Assembly: GCA_019054805.1 (NCBI GenBank) | Contig: JAHQIY010000001.1 | Coordinates: 1,302,001-1,366,000, forward strand | From: Brachionus manjavacas | Taxonomy: Eukaryota; Rotifera; Eurotatoria; Ploima; Brachionidae | Length of the DNA: 64,000 bases | Reading direction: 5' to 3' | Shown here: piece by piece, positions 33,985 to 45,870 of the stretch | Layout of the letters: the number at the start of each line of letters is the position of its first letter | How positions within the stretch are numbered: the first letter of the stretch is position 1 | The notes under the pieces: generated by a model | Database searches by the model: none | What the model saw: the letters and a program-made list of their open reading frames with translations, nothing else | Told to the model about the DNA's origin: nothing | Program-made: the position numbers and the translations under genes

Positions 33985-34240
33985 GGGATCTCACTGAAGG
34001 AATCAAAAAAGGTTCATTTTAATCGAACTCGTTACATCCGAATAAGACAAAAAAAAATTTTTTTAAAGTTTTTTTTTTAATAAAAACGGATTAAAAAGAA
34101 TTAATAATGATAAATATGAAAAATAATGATATTTTTATTTTCTAAAATAATCGGAGATGGTTTTTTGTTTTACCATTTGATCCAAGATTTCATTCTCAAT
34201 TGAATCGAAGCAATTGATGAGTTAAAATTATGTATTGATT
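33985..34240 (-). mobile_element. Tigger/pogo-like fragment, relative of 19547-20218
   Basis: In reverse it matches the right half of the 19547-20218 element: AAACCATCTCCGATTATTTT, a TTTGTCTTWTTCGGATGTAA block and the GAATCAAAAAA terminal region. It encodes on the minus strand ILDQMVKQKTISDYFRK and stop, a transposase C-terminus. The outer terminal repeat is missing. Confidence 0.6.
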
Positions 34241-34660
34241 TTGAAAGATGCTGTAAGCCGCGAGCTGTATGTATAATTACAGCTTGCGCTTCATAAAATA
34301 ATTACAGTTTCTAGTTTCAAAAGAAATAAAGAAGCTTACTAAACAAAACTAGTTTTCCATTCTACTCCTCCTCAGTTTCACATGGTGATAGCGATCGTGC
34401 TTTGAGACGATCAAAATCAAAATAGTAGCGAGAGGAACGATCAAGACTAGTAAGCTAGCAACAAAAAGAGACTGCGTTTTTAAATTTGTAAAGCCGGTCG
34501 CGAGAGAATTAGCAAGAAAAGATTGAGTTTTTAAGCATGTAAAGCCAATTGAAATCAAGAATACAAGTCAGATGAGTTTTTAAAACTGTAAAGCCAGCTT
34601 ATTGCAAGTGGAAAAAAAAAAAACTTTTCATCAAATTGAGAGAATTATTAAGCTTAAGTT

Positions 34661-36509
34661 ATGGCAAGAAAAGGATCAAACATTGTCTATGATGGCGAAA
34701 ATATAAGTTTCAAAGAGTTCTACAACGCATTTGGGTATGATGCGTCGATGTACTTGTGGAACGAAGCCCAACAAGCGAGAGCAATAGTGTTTTGCCTCGA
34801 CGGTAAATTCTTAGAAGCTTACAATTCGTTAACGCAGGACGAAAAGAGAGACATTCAGCAAATTTTCAAGAAGCTGAAGGAACTTTGCGTTAAACAAGCG
34901 AGTCATTACTTAAACACGTTCAACACACGAACAATTAAGTATGGCGAAACAATACCAGCATTTGTCAGATCAAAGAAGAATTGATCGACAAAGCAATGCC
35001 AGGTCTACAAATAGGATTCCGGGAGCAACTCTTGAAGGAAAAGTTGATGAAAAGCGTTCCTTCGAACACTAGGAATTTTATCGAACTAGTAATCGACAAA
35101 GAGTGGAAAGAGATCGTGAAATCTTTGGAAAAGAAAGTCGATTACGAGAAGAATAATTATAACAGCGGCGTAGAAGAAGTAAGCATCAACAAGAGCGAGT
35201 TTAGGGAACAAAGTACAGTCAATCCTCGATATAACGACAAAGTTGGGCGGAAATTTTTATATTCCTTGTAACGAAATTCGTTCTATCGAAAATCCCATAC
35301 AAAAGCATTGAATAAATTTTAAGATTTATTATTTTGAATTTTTATTAAAATAAATGAAAAAGGTGAAAAAATTTTCGAAATCTAGTTTTGAACACTGGCT
35401 TGATCCACTAAACCAGCTTCTCCGATTGTTGTTTTAAGAGAAATACCATTTCTTTCTTTAAATTTGTAGAGCCAACCGTTACTTGATTTCGATGCTAAAA
35501 TTGTTGAAAATTGAGAGGTTTGCGTTATATTCTTTTGCAAGAGCAGTAATCGTTATTTTTTGGTCTGTGTGCTTTTTTATTATTTCAATTTTTGTTTCAA
35601 GTGAATAACATTTTCGTTTTTTTGGGACAGGATTAGATAAATTTTCACTCATTTTAATACAAAGATTAACAGATAAAATTTTTACCTGTAAATATATATT
35701 TTTTTATTGAAAGAATATAGATAAAGTCAAATAAAGAACAATTAAATTTTTACTTTATTTCCATTTTGTTAATTTAATGTTAAGATTTTTTTTATAATAT
35801 AAAGGTGCGAATTTTTTTTTGATTTTTCGTTGTATGAAGTTTTATTTCTTAAGAAAAAGATTAATTGGTTCGTTAGAAGAACCTTGTTGTATCGGGTTTT
35901 CTTTGCATCGAAATTCGTTCTATAGAAGATAAAAAGTATTCATTTTCCATTGATCGAATTCGTTCTATAGGGTTTTTCGTTCTATGGGGTTTCGTTGTAC
36001 GGAGGATTGACTGTACCTATACAAGAAGCAAGATGAGATTCATGGGAACTTGCAACTACTGCCAAAAATTAGGACAAAAATGGGCCGAATTCAGGAAACT
36101 TTTAGCATAAACCAGAAAGACACAAAATGCAAGTGGAAATAGAATGCAAACCGACAGGAATAATTACAAATATCAAAGCAAGAGCTCGAATTCAAACAGA
36201 GACACAGGCTACGCGCAAAAACCACAAGCTTATACAATTGAAGCGGAGGAAAATGCAAGTTACAGCGAAATGGAAGCACATACGGTCAACTGCGAGGGCC
36301 TCTGTAGAAGCGTTAAAAAAGCAAATTTGACGAGAGCTTTGAATTGCGAGTCCGTTAATTGTGCAATCGGCAAGGTGAAGCTAAGCTTTAACTCATGGAA
36401 AGTGGAGCACGACTTCATCTTTACCGACATAACAGAAAAAGCTATATTGGAAATGGATTTTCTCCAAAAATTCAATGTCGTTTTCGACTTTGGTTTCAAA
36501 ATCAATTAA
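34661..36509 (+). pseudogene. Gypsy gag and protease-like region, interrupted
   Basis: Begins MARKGSNIVYDGENISF, a capsid-like region with a helical segment ending AFVRSKKN and stop at 34984. It continues in a shifted frame (34981-35213) to the Tigger insertion. After the insertion the frame resumes in phase, followed by a zinc-knuckle remnant CNYCQKLGQKWAEF in which the His and last Cys of CCHC are lost. A protease-like end (GKVKLSFNSW, ILEMDFLQKFNVVFDFG) closes at 36509. It is broken in at least three places. Confidence 0.7.
35216..36013 (-). mobile_element. Second Tigger/pogo-like deletion derivative, nested in gag
   Basis: Ends CAGTCAATCCTCGATATAAC and inverted CAGTCAATCCTCCGTACAAC, flanked by TA on both sides (35214-35215, 36014-36015). 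The minus strand from about 35655 encodes a transposase N-terminus (KKRKCYSLETKIEIIKKH, TALAKEYNA) and, after a frame change, GWLYKFKERNGISLKTT, a CENP-B-type second DNA-binding domain. The DDE core is absent. The family differs from that at 19547 but has the same architecture. Confidence 0.8.
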
Positions 36510-37068
36510 ATTAGACGATAAAAGCGTATAGCATCAAAATAACTACTTCAGCGAGACTGGGTCACTGAAGACGAGCAACGGTACGATTTCGATCGATTCA
36601 AAGCGAGTTGTTAAAGCAAGGTGCGAGCAATTGATCAAAGTCAATGTTGGAGATACCGAAGCTTACACTCAAGTAATTTTTGAACCACAGCCGTGTTCTA
36701 TTGCTAAGCTTGATCGCGGATTAGTTTGGGCAAGTAGTATTAACAAAGTAGCAGACGATAGCACAATCATCTTAAGCGTTTAAAACCTTACTGACAACGA
36801 TGTTACCATCGAAGAAAACACTGAAATAGGCGAGCTTGAAAAACGGCGAAATTAATTGGCATAAAATCAAAATCGGTCACGACCTATCAAAGAAGCAAAA
36901 AGAGCTAATCCAAGAACTCGTTGTGCGGCACAAGGGCGTTTTTTAATGGTCGGAATTCGATACCGGTGCAACGAACCTTACCGAACATGTCATAGATACC
37001 GGAGAAGCTAAGCCAATAAGGCGAAAACCGTAACGGTTGCCACAAGCAGCGCACGGCAAGTTAGCGAA
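36510..37068 (+). pseudogene. Gypsy protease-RT linker, degraded
   Basis: Broken frames between the protease-like and reverse transcriptase regions; they include DLSKKQKELIQELVVRHKG and TEHVIDTGEAKPIRRKP, the usual block just before the RT domain of Ty3/gypsy elements. Multiple stops. Confidence 0.6.
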
Positions 37069-38214
37069 ATGTTGAGCAGGAACATTATTGAAGAAAGCAG
37101 GAGTCCTTGGTCCAGCCCGATTGTCTTAGCAATGAAAAAGAGCGAAGACGACAAGCAAAAGTACAGATTCTGTAGCGACTTTAGGAAGCTCAACGGTGTT
37201 ACGATCAAACACGCTTACCCGTTACCGAGAATCGACGACATGATTGACGCGTTAGGCGGTTCCCAATACTTCACCACACTGGACATGGTAAGCGGATTTT
37301 GGCAAATACACTTATCGGGAAAAAACAAGGAGAAAACGGCATTCATTGCTAACAACAAGCTATACCACTTCAGCGTAAAGCCGTTCTGTTTGTGTAACGC
37401 CCCGTCGATATTTCAACGGATAATGGACAATTTGTTGCAAGGACTGTCATGGGTATACTGTCTAGTCTATCTGGACGACGTAATAGTCTATTCGAGAGAC
37501 TTTGGTGCTCATCTTTCCCGGTTAGAACAAGTTTTAACGCGTTTTAAGCAAGCAGGACTCAAGCTCAATCCAGGCAAGTACCATTTTTTCAAAAGCAAGG
37601 TAAATTACCTTGGGTTCGAAATTTCCAAAGACGGACTTCAACCCGATAGCTATAAGGTAAAGACCATTCGCGAGATGAAACCACCGAAAAGCAAGGAAGA
37701 AATAAAGCGTTTACTTGGCATGATGTCCTATTACAGGAGATTCATCGCACACTTCAGCTCAATAGCATCATGCTTGTTCGACTTAACCAAGTTGAAAGCA
37801 ACATTTTTGTTGACCGACGAAACACAGCAAGCTTTTGAAAAACTCAAGAACCAACTTACTAAAGCACCCATATTAGTTTTTCCTGATTTTAGACTAAATT
37901 TTGACATTTATTGTGACGCATCCGGAGTAGGAATCGGAGTAGTCTTGACACAAGAAATTGACGTAATAATCCATCAAATCGCATTTGCAAGCAGATTAAT
38001 GAACAAGCACGAAAGAAACTATTCCACAAGCGAGCGAGAAATGCTGGCGATTGTTTGGTCGTCGAAAAATTTTAGAATATACATTTTTGGAAGACATGTA
38101 CGATTCTTCACCGATCACAGGCCACTCAGCACGCTAACCAGACGAACGACTCTACAAGCTTTTCCTGAAACTTCTAGATCACGAGATAATTTACTACCCA
38201 GGCATTTTAAATAA
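37069..38214 (+). pseudogene. Gypsy pol: reverse transcriptase and RNase H
   Basis: An uninterrupted 381-codon piece of pol: SRSPWSSPIVLAMKK, FCSDFRKLN, YPLPRIDDM, FTTLDMVSGFWQI, catalytic YLDD in VYCLVYLDDVIVYS, LGMMSYYRRFI, then RNase H with FDIYCDASGVGIG and FFTDHRPLSTL. PFCLCNAPSIFQ stands where PFGLxNAPxTFQ is usual (Cys for Gly). A frameshift near 38160 (after TLTRRTTLQAF) breaks continuity with the integrase part. The ORF start is only the first Met within pol. Confidence 0.85.
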
Positions 38215-39802
38215 AACTGCAGACCTACTTTCTAGACCCAACGTACAGATAAGCAAACTAGACTTCGGAGCCGATATCGACTGGGAAAAAGAACAATATA
38301 AAGACAAGGAACTCTCAGTAATCCTGATTGCCATAAAAACAAATAACAAGAACGAGCTAGACGAATTAGAGAATAGTCAAACGTGGAAGCAATGCATAGA
38401 ACGGTTAATAATCGAACAAGGAGTACTCTGCTACTTGAACGGTCAAAACGAAGAAATCGTATTAGTTCCAAAACACTTAACCACACAAATTTGCAAGATT
38501 TATCAAGATTCAATCATATAGGGTCACTTAGGGTTCTAAAAGACCTTTAGAGCAGTAGCAGCAAGGTTTTATTGGCCTAGATGAAAAGTTAAATTTATGA
38601 GTATTACCAAACATGCGACTCGTGCCAAAAGCTCAAGCCGAAAACAAACATGAACAAGAGCCTTCTTATCACCATAACAATTAAAGGAGCTTGGGATTTA
38701 ATCTGTATAGACGTGGCCGGTCCGCTTAAAGTCACACAAGACGGTAACAAGTACTTTTTCTTGGCAATAGACCGTTGGTAAAAATACTGCATATAACTAC
38801 GCAAGACTCTACATCTTTCGCAAAGAAAAAACTGATGGATATTTTTGGAGCTCCTTACTCAATATTGACAGACCAAGGAAGGAATTTCGAATCGAAAGAA
38901 TTCGACACGTTTTGTAAGGAAAACTGAGAACGACTAGTTACCATCCACAATGCAATGGTCTAGCGGAGCGTACGATAAAAACCATTAAGCAAACGCTAAG
39001 TGCTTTTGTAAACAAAGACCACTCGGACTGGGACTTAGTCCTAGGGAAAGTGACATTTGTGAACTACAATGCTATCCATAGCTCAACAGGGTACAGTCCC
39101 AATCAGATCATATTCGGCAAGACTTTACCAAGTCAAGACTACCGCAAGCTAGAAATAGAAGCCGAACGTGAATCTAGAGAAGTGGTACAAGATAAAGTAA
39201 AAAGCAATACCGAAAGATCACTAGCGTCAATAAAACAACAATATGACAAGAACGTTAAAATAGTCGAGTTTAAAGTTGGAGATCTAGTGCTACTGGTCAA
39301 CTCACGACAAAAAGTTGGAGAGGTGAAAAGTTTCAAAAACAAATTCATAGGACCTTACGAGATCGTTTGGCAAATCAACGAGGTCAATTTCGAAATTATC
39401 GACCCCGAAACCAGAAAAATACTAGTCGTACATCGCAACAGAATGCAAAAATATTTTAGCAGGCCTACGTCTAAAACAATCGAAAGTTCGAACTTAGATT
39501 TGCAAGACGACAAAGTCACAACGGCCGCAAGAATTGCCCGAATGAGACAGTTGAGAAACGCAGTCCAGCCTGGCGAAGAAGTTATTAATTTCGAGATACA
39601 ACAGGAGCTCAAGCAAGTTCGAGCACGAATAGGAAACAAATACCGAACGAGCGAGCTTAGTTCAACAGCTCGACCTTCGAGGACGCGCATGATAAAATTG
39701 AAGAGAATACAAGTGTGATCTTTGCGAATTTTGCGCCAAATCAGCCGCCGGTCTCGCAGCACACATGAGATCACACAAGAACATGCAAAATTTACACACA
39801 TA
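38160..39802 (+). pseudogene. Gypsy integrase with C-terminal C2H2 finger
   Basis: After the frameshift: LNKTADLLSRPN, a hinge, then a broken H2C2 region (QICKIYQDSII stop GHLGF) and degraded core with TSYHPQCNGLAERT. From 39050 the frame is open again (FVNYNAIHSSTGYSPNQIIFG, GDLVLL, KFIGPYEIV, VVHRNRMQKYF). At the end, in the +1 frame, there is a perfect classical zinc finger (39714-39776): CDLC, 12 residues, H-MRS-H, then a stop at about 39802. The finger frame is open only from about 39702, so one frameshift separates it from the integrase frame. Confidence 0.7.
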
Positions 39803-40320
39803 ATTTCACTTATTTTCACTAATTGTATTATATTTTTATTTCAAATTTGATTACAGCAAGCGCTTCGCAAGTTAAAGCAAAAAACACAATTTTTTTTATT
39901 GTTGAAAAAAAAAACATGTGCGTTATTTAGCACGCGCAAGACAAAATTTAGTAACTAGCAAGAAAGCAGTTGTTTTAATTTTTGGATCATCTTATTGTGA
40001 TCCTTCTCAAAAAAAAAAAGGAAAAAAAAACACGTGGATAGAAATCCAAAGAAATAGAAAGGGAGGGAAGAAAGAATAGTTTAAAGAAACTTGTGCTACC
40101 TGAACAACAACAGCAAGAACGACAACAACAGAAAGAACGACAACAACAGCAAGAGCAACAACAACATTTCCCCCCAGTTTGACGATGCTTCCTTATTTGA
40201 ATCATTTTTAAAGCTTGTTGATTTATCATTTGTTCGTCGAGTCCTTCTTCATCATTTTCTTGCTGGTCCTCATCATCACTCGAGTCGCGATCATTTTGGA
40301 GCTTGAACTTTTATCTTTGT

Positions 40321-41439
40321 TTTTAATCGTATCGAAGTACTTTTACACTTTCATTGTTCTACAATTAACAAAATAGTGTAGAAAGCGGTAAAAAATGAGT
40401 TATTTTTTAATTTACTATTTTTAATTAACTATTTTTTTTTTATTAGCCGATTGAGCTGAAGTTATTGCAAATGAGATCATGGCTACCTTTTACTATCAAT
40501 CAATTGATGACAATACCCGCATAATGTATTGGGCTCATGTATATCGAAATATAGACACAAAAACGAAAAGATTGAAGAGAGTCTTTGCAGCCAAAATTGA
40601 GCATATATTAGTTTAATACTGTTATCACCATCGCCCCATAATTTCAAACTCTCGTTCAGTCTGTATTCTAAAAGATGGTCCAAAAAGTACCTGTCACTGA
40701 TATTTTCTTAACTTTCCTTATCAGATTGGGAAAATTCGCGTACAAGGGTCTTTTGGTTTATATTCCATTAACTGACAATGGGTTGAAAAGCTATAAAGCA
40801 AAATAAAGCTCATTCACACATTGAATGACAACGCTTTCGGTTTAAGCCTATCTTTCGAGTTTAGTGAATACTCTTAGACATTGGTCTAAGCACACATTAC
40901 AAGAAAAAAATCTGGTTGATTTAACCCAAAAAATTTGGAAACTAACTGCGAATAAATAAAATAGTGACAATGCATTAATAAAGAAAAAAAGCAATTCTGA
41001 AAATTGTGTATCATAGATAAATCAATTTCAAACTGAATAGCCATTTAAAGTAATTTTTTTGTATTTTTGCCTATGGGGCTTTAAACTAATAAATAATAAT
41101 AATAATAATTACATTAAACCCATGATACAATAAACTGGAATTAGATAAAAAAGTTAATTTTGATAAATTGATTTCATTCCAATCCTTAAAAAAATTATAT
41201 CTAATAATAACTTTCATTTAATTTCTATTGTATTAAACCAGAAGCTTTTAGAAATCCCATTGAAGCTTATTCAGAAGGCTGTTGCCCCAGAAAACAAAAG
41301 CAATATTTTGATTATTGAAATATTGTATAATATAATATGACTTTTAAACAGCTTTGCTTTTAAATATGCTCAAGAGAAGTGGAATAATTACTAGGGTATT
41401 GATCACTTAAATGACCATTTAAATTTACTCTAAAAGATC
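40321..41439. other. AT-rich DNA with CAA-type repeats at its left and a simple repeat
   Basis: Left of this stretch (40104-40168) lies a CAA/CAG-rich run. Within it, CTATGGGGCTTTAAACTAAT followed by (AAT)n at about 41068-41112 looks like another retroelement 3' tail. No gene is supported. Confidence 0.4.
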
Positions 41440-41800
41440 TTAAATACAGAAACTATCGTTTCTAATAGATAAGACAAGGGGTTAAGTAAATTCTAATTAG
41501 CTTGTAAATTAGTCCATAGTGCCTTATTCTATCAAAAGCTTTAGAAATGTCAAGATAAAGATAACAGATTCTTTTCTTTCTATTAAAAGACTCTTCAATT
41601 ATTAAATAAGAAAATAAAGATTATCTGCATTACGTCTATATTTTCTGAATCTATATCTAATAAGCAAGCTGATATTTTCAAGAAAATTATATTATTTTGG
41701 TTATATGATACGTTCAAGTAGCTTTCCAAGACAACTTGTCATTCTTATTTAACGATAGTTATTATGGTCCTGAAGATTTCTTAGTAACTATGGTTATACT
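41440..41800 (-). mobile_element. Non-LTR retrotransposon RT fragment (dead)
   Basis: Minus strand: IDSENIDVMQI, ESFNRKKRICYLYLDISKAFDR and HYGLIYKLI, the classic finger/palm block of LINE reverse transcriptase, with several stops. Ends are eroded. Confidence 0.6.
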
Positions 41801-41953
41801 TGCTATTTTCTGTATTTAAATCAAATTTTTTTATTGATATTTTTTTTAAAGATTTTATGCTTGATCTGAACATAGGATTAAACGAATCAATGTACAATCT
41901 TTCGTGATGTTTGTTCGAAATGTAGGAGTGAAACGGTAGTAAAATAAATTCAA

Positions 41954-42898
41954 TTTAAGGTTCACGAAATTCAAAATTTTAGTGCTATCTGAATTTCACA
42001 TTTTTGACTCAAAATTCGTAATCTACGCCCTCGAAAACCCCAAAAAAAAAAATTTTTTGAAGGGGGCAAAAAAAAAATTTTTTACACCCAGGGTTCCAAA
42101 GATAGCAAACCCTTTAAAAAGTTGTTGTTCTTTTAGACTCAAAATCTCAAAGATAAAACTTAAAAATACTAAAAAAGTATATATATTCTGAAAGAGCATA
42201 AAATTCTCTACATGCTAATGTAATTTAGAAAAAAAAAAAAGGGTGTGGCGGTTTTTGTGGGCTAAAAAAAGGAAAAAAATGTGTTTTTTCTGGTTTAAAT
42301 CGTATCTCCTCCGAGGGATCAATTATGAACCGATTTTTTTTTTTTTTTTTAAATCTAGACAAAATTCTGAACAATTCTATGGTTTTACTTTTTTATTTTT
42401 TTGCTTTATTTTTCTTAAAAAATCTCTTTAAATCATGTGATTTTTAACAAATTTTTCAAACTTGAATTCTATTGATATTTTTTTTCTAAATTTTACTAAA
42501 ATTGTATCTTAGTATAAAAAAAATTTCGTGAAAAATGCCTAAAAAATCAAAATATAATCATATGCTTAGTGAAATATCTATAGTCACCATCTCTTCTTCT
42601 GGGTAAAAGTCTTCATTTTCCGATTCTTCAGATTCGGATGAAGTAAAAAAATCATTGTAATTATTATTTATATCCGGTTCAAGGTCTATTTCCAAATGAT
42701 CATCTTCATCTACTTCCTCTTCAATAATTTTTTTTGGCCGAAAACTCCAAGGTTACTTACACGAGATTGATTATATTTTGATTTTTTAGGCATTTTTCAC
42801 GAAATTTTTTTTATACTAAGAAACAATTTTATTAAAATTTAGAAAAAAAATATCTGAAATTCAGATAGCACTAAAGTTTTGAATTTCGTGAACCTTAA
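41954..42898 (-). mobile_element. DNA transposon-like element with long TIRs and TTAA ends (piggyBac-like?)
   Basis: The outer inverted repeats are about 42 bp (TTAAGGTTCACGAAATTCAA at 41954; inverted copy ending 42898), flanked by or starting with TTAA, the piggyBac target sequence. The minus strand near the right end encodes MPKKSKYNQSRVSNLG, then, after a shift, a strongly acidic stretch (EEEVDEDDHLEIDLEPD, SSESEESENEDF), as in the N-terminal region of many piggyBac-type transposases. A second, opposite copy of the same subterminal 80 bp lies at 42464-42565. The transposase core is absent. Confidence 0.5.
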
Positions 42899-43439
42899 TT
42901 TAAATATTTAAAATTATGTGTAATTTGTAAACAAAACTAAATAATATAATATAAAATAAAATCTAATTACTTATTTAAAATGTTGTGGTCATGTTAGAAA
43001 TCTGAAATTCAATCAAAAATTTTTTTTCACATGTTTTTTAAATAAAAAAATTACCCTTTGAAAATATTTTATTAACCGCTTAAGATAAAAGTCAAAAGTT
43101 ATATTGGTTGTTAAAAAAAAACCGATATACTTTTTTCTCACAATCATAAGTCGTTTTCATTACGAGATACTTAAAATCCAGCTTTCTCAAATTTAAGAAA
43201 TTTGAACTTACTTTCAAAGAGATAAACAAAATTGGTTGCTTCTAAGTCTTGATGTTGATGAATTAAAATTAAGTCATTTAATAAAATGGCAAAAAAAGCA
43301 CACTTTAAAAAAAAAATTAAAATAATAAAATTTTTATAAAATTTTAATTTTAACAAATTTAATATTAACAAAAGAAAAAAACTCTTTATTGTCAGTTGTA
43401 AAAAAAAAACTGTACTAAAAGCAGATTTAAATTCCTTGT
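42899..43439. other. 3' flank of the SLC17 gene, AT-rich
   Basis: Probably the 3'UTR and intergenic DNA of the minus-strand transporter. No other feature is supported; an open frame at 43171-43530 is a shadow of the transporter's last exon. Confidence 0.5.
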
Positions 43440-44692
43440 TTATATAATCTGGGATGAGCCACTGTGAGAGAAGTAGATAATTGAGCCGACAAAATTGACC
43501 AAAGCAGCAATCATAAAAACCGGAAGCCATCTACCACCCGATTTGACAACTAGCTCAGCTGTCAATGGCCCAATGAAGATGCCGGGCACAGTGGCTATTG
43601 TGTTCGAAATACCAAATGTTATTGCACTTGAATTTGGAGCTATATCCAAATGATTTGCCAAATGACCACAGGAATTACATGCCAAAAATGCCATACAGAT
43701 CGATATCACACTTAAATAAAAATTTAAAAAAATTTTTTTTTTTCTTGTTCTCACCTGAAAGCTATGACCAAATTATCCAAACTTATGAATATAATTAGGC
43801 AAATGCCTGGTCCAACAAGACCCACAACAGTCATCAGTCTTCTCACTGATAGCACTGTCCAATTTCCCATGATCAACGAGTCGGCCAAATGACCGGCCAA
43901 TATGCCCGCAAATGAGTTGACAATATAGGGCACAGCAGTAAAAGACAAGGCCGTAGCGCTCACCCCAAGATACTTGGCCAGATAGAAGGGCACCCAATTG
44001 GTGATTATATTACTGGTCCAGCTCATTGAAAAATGAGCCAGATAGATGGACCACAACTGTGAATGTCTAAAGTAGTCGTACCACCTAGTCCTAGAGCTTA
44101 ACTTTGGCGGAATTATTATAAAATCGTCATCTTCTGTGATGATGCGAATTTCCTTGAACGAAAATATCCACACAAGCACCCATACAAAGCCGGTTGAGCC
44201 GAACAACAAAAACATCCATCTCCAGGTAAGATGCGGGCAAACAAAAGCGGCAAGAGTCTGGCCGATGCTGCCGAAGGCGACCAGGTATCCAAATGCACGA
44301 GACCTCTCGTCCGCAAGAACGCAAGTGGAAAATATGTGCACCACAGCAGGCAGACCAAGTCCTTCAGCTATGCCGAGCAGTATTCGAGATGTGACCAGAG
44401 TGCCGTATGAATAGGCAAATAGGGGGGTTAAAAATGTCAACAGAGACCAGAAGAGAACTGCAAATGTGAGCACGTTCTTGCCGCCGAATCGTTTTGAAAA
44501 TTTGGCTCCGATTATTTGGCTGCTCAAGTAGCCGATTGGAAATGCGGACAAGAGCCAGCCTTGTGCATGCATGTCCCAATTGAACTCCGGGCCCATTTGA
44601 AGCACGGCTAGCGGCATTATGGCTCGGTCTGCCGCGTTAATCAAGTTCGAAAATGAACATAAAGCAACTGTTTTCGATGTGCTTATGAGCAT
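43440..44692 (-). CDS. SLC17-type major facilitator anion transporter
   Basis: SLC17 carriers move organic anions, nucleotides or phosphate across plasma or vesicle membranes using Na+, H+ or membrane potential. Exons 44692-43755 and 43710-43440 (intron 44 bp, phase 2) give 402 aa. There are about 12 hydrophobic segments. Family features: RAIMPLAVLQM near the N-terminus, the MFS loop 2-3 motif GAKFSKRFGGKNV (about 62-74), SRILLGIAEGLGLPAV, ADERSRAFGYL, WRWMFLLFGSTGFVWVL, MSWTSNIITNWVPFYLAKYL, and a C-terminal GSIIYFSHSGSSQ equivalent to the usual FYLxFxSGExQ end. It looks closest to the SLC17A9/plant ANTR-like branch, but the exact member is not certain. Upstream DNA (44750-44825) is GC-richer and may be promoter. 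No damage seen. Confidence 0.88.
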
Positions 44693-45870
44693 TTTCCGAA
44701 TTTAAAATAAAATTTGAACAAATTTTAATATTTTATTAATTTATTTCAGAATAAAGTTTGTTTTCAGGCCGAACACGTCAGTGGTTGAGACTAATTTTTC
44801 AACATTGTGTGTCTGACACCTAGAAAAAAAATTTTTTCTTTCTATCTTATAAAGAGATTAGTTTTATTTGGAGAAAGTATTTTTTTTGATATAATAAATT
44901 ATTTATTCTAGTCTATTATTAAGCTTTGGTATTCAAAATTTGAATATTAAAATTTAAAGTTTAGTTGACAGAAAAAAAATGTTCTGTTATTTATTTTTAA
45001 ATTATTTTAATTGATAAAATAATTACTTGAAGAAATAATATTTTTTTTGACATTTAATTTTCAAAAATAAACAAAATCAATTTAAATTAAATTCAAAATT
45101 TTAATGAAAAATAGTAAAGTTTTTGAATTTTTTTTCTTAATAATATTTTTTTTGTGTTGAAAAGAATTCATCTTTTTTTAAATAATAAATACCATTATTT
45201 GATCTCGGAGGCTTCCTCTCTTTTTGACTTGAAAAGACATTCAAAAATTTTGTTTTCCACAAGTTTAAAATTGGTTTTGTAAATTCTTTCAGGTGCAAAA
45301 AAGTCCTCAAAATTCAATTGAAATTTTTGCAATTTTACCAGTTTTAGACTCGAACAAAAAATAACCATTGTTTACAATGATAGTTTAAAACTTTACCTAA
45401 ATTTATTCAGAAACTCTAGAAATAAAGAGTGAAAATTATTTTTTTTTTAATTATTATTTGATATCAGCAAATATTAAGATCATTTAATTGTTAATTTTAG
45501 ATTTCTAATTTATCTGAATTTAGTTTTCAAGAAAAAATGCTAAAATTTTTTTTTATTAGACCAGTTCTGAAATCATTTAAGAACCCTAATTTTTTTAATA
45601 AATAAACTTTTTTAAATTAAACATGATTTAAAATTAAAAAAAAACTCTGCTTTAAATTAATTTTGAGTTTAATTTTTGATCTGAATAGAAAAAATTGGCA
45701 GTATTTAACGCAATAAAATTAGTAAAATTACCATAAATTTATATAAAAAATCAACAAAAATTATAAATTTTTATCTCTTTTTTTTTCCCAACCAATTATA
45801 AATATTACAATTAAATTAATGAAATATGATTTTTCTAATGAAATTTCTTTTTTTTTAGATCAATTAAAAT
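44693..45870. other. Promoter side of SLC17 gene, then AT-rich DNA
   Basis: 44760-44825 is richer in GC, includes ACACGTCA (minus strand TGACGTGT, CRE-like) and lies right upstream of the transporter start. From 44830 to 45870 only low-complexity sequence is seen. Confidence 0.4.

Larger units (their letters stand above)
34241..40320 (+). mobile_element. Decayed Ty3/gypsy LTR retrotransposon (boundaries approximate)
   Basis: Collinear gag, protease-like, reverse transcriptase, RNase H and integrase regions run from 34661 to about 39718. Three degenerate copies of a roughly 51-bp unit (core TTTTTAANNNTGTAAAGCC) lie in the leader at 34471-34600. A purine tract (GAAAGGGAGGGAAGAAAG, about 40057-40074) after pol is a candidate polypurine tract. 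Long terminal repeats could not be defined by eye, so the ends are estimates. Stops, frameshifts and a nested Tigger element show that the copy is dead. Confidence 0.75.

Noticed and set aside
39987..40229. Cysteine-rich minus-strand frame that could be taken for a secreted toxin-like peptide
   Set aside because: It is the reverse reading of a CAA/CAG-type repeat (40104-40168), so the cysteine pattern is an artefact of the repeat.
42243..42431. Trp/Phe-rich frame inside the TTAA element
   Set aside because: Derived from T-runs; unrelated to transposase sequence.
43171..43530. 119-codon minus frame overlapping the SLC17 last exon
   Set aside because: Out of frame with the transporter and hydrophobic only because of A/T content.
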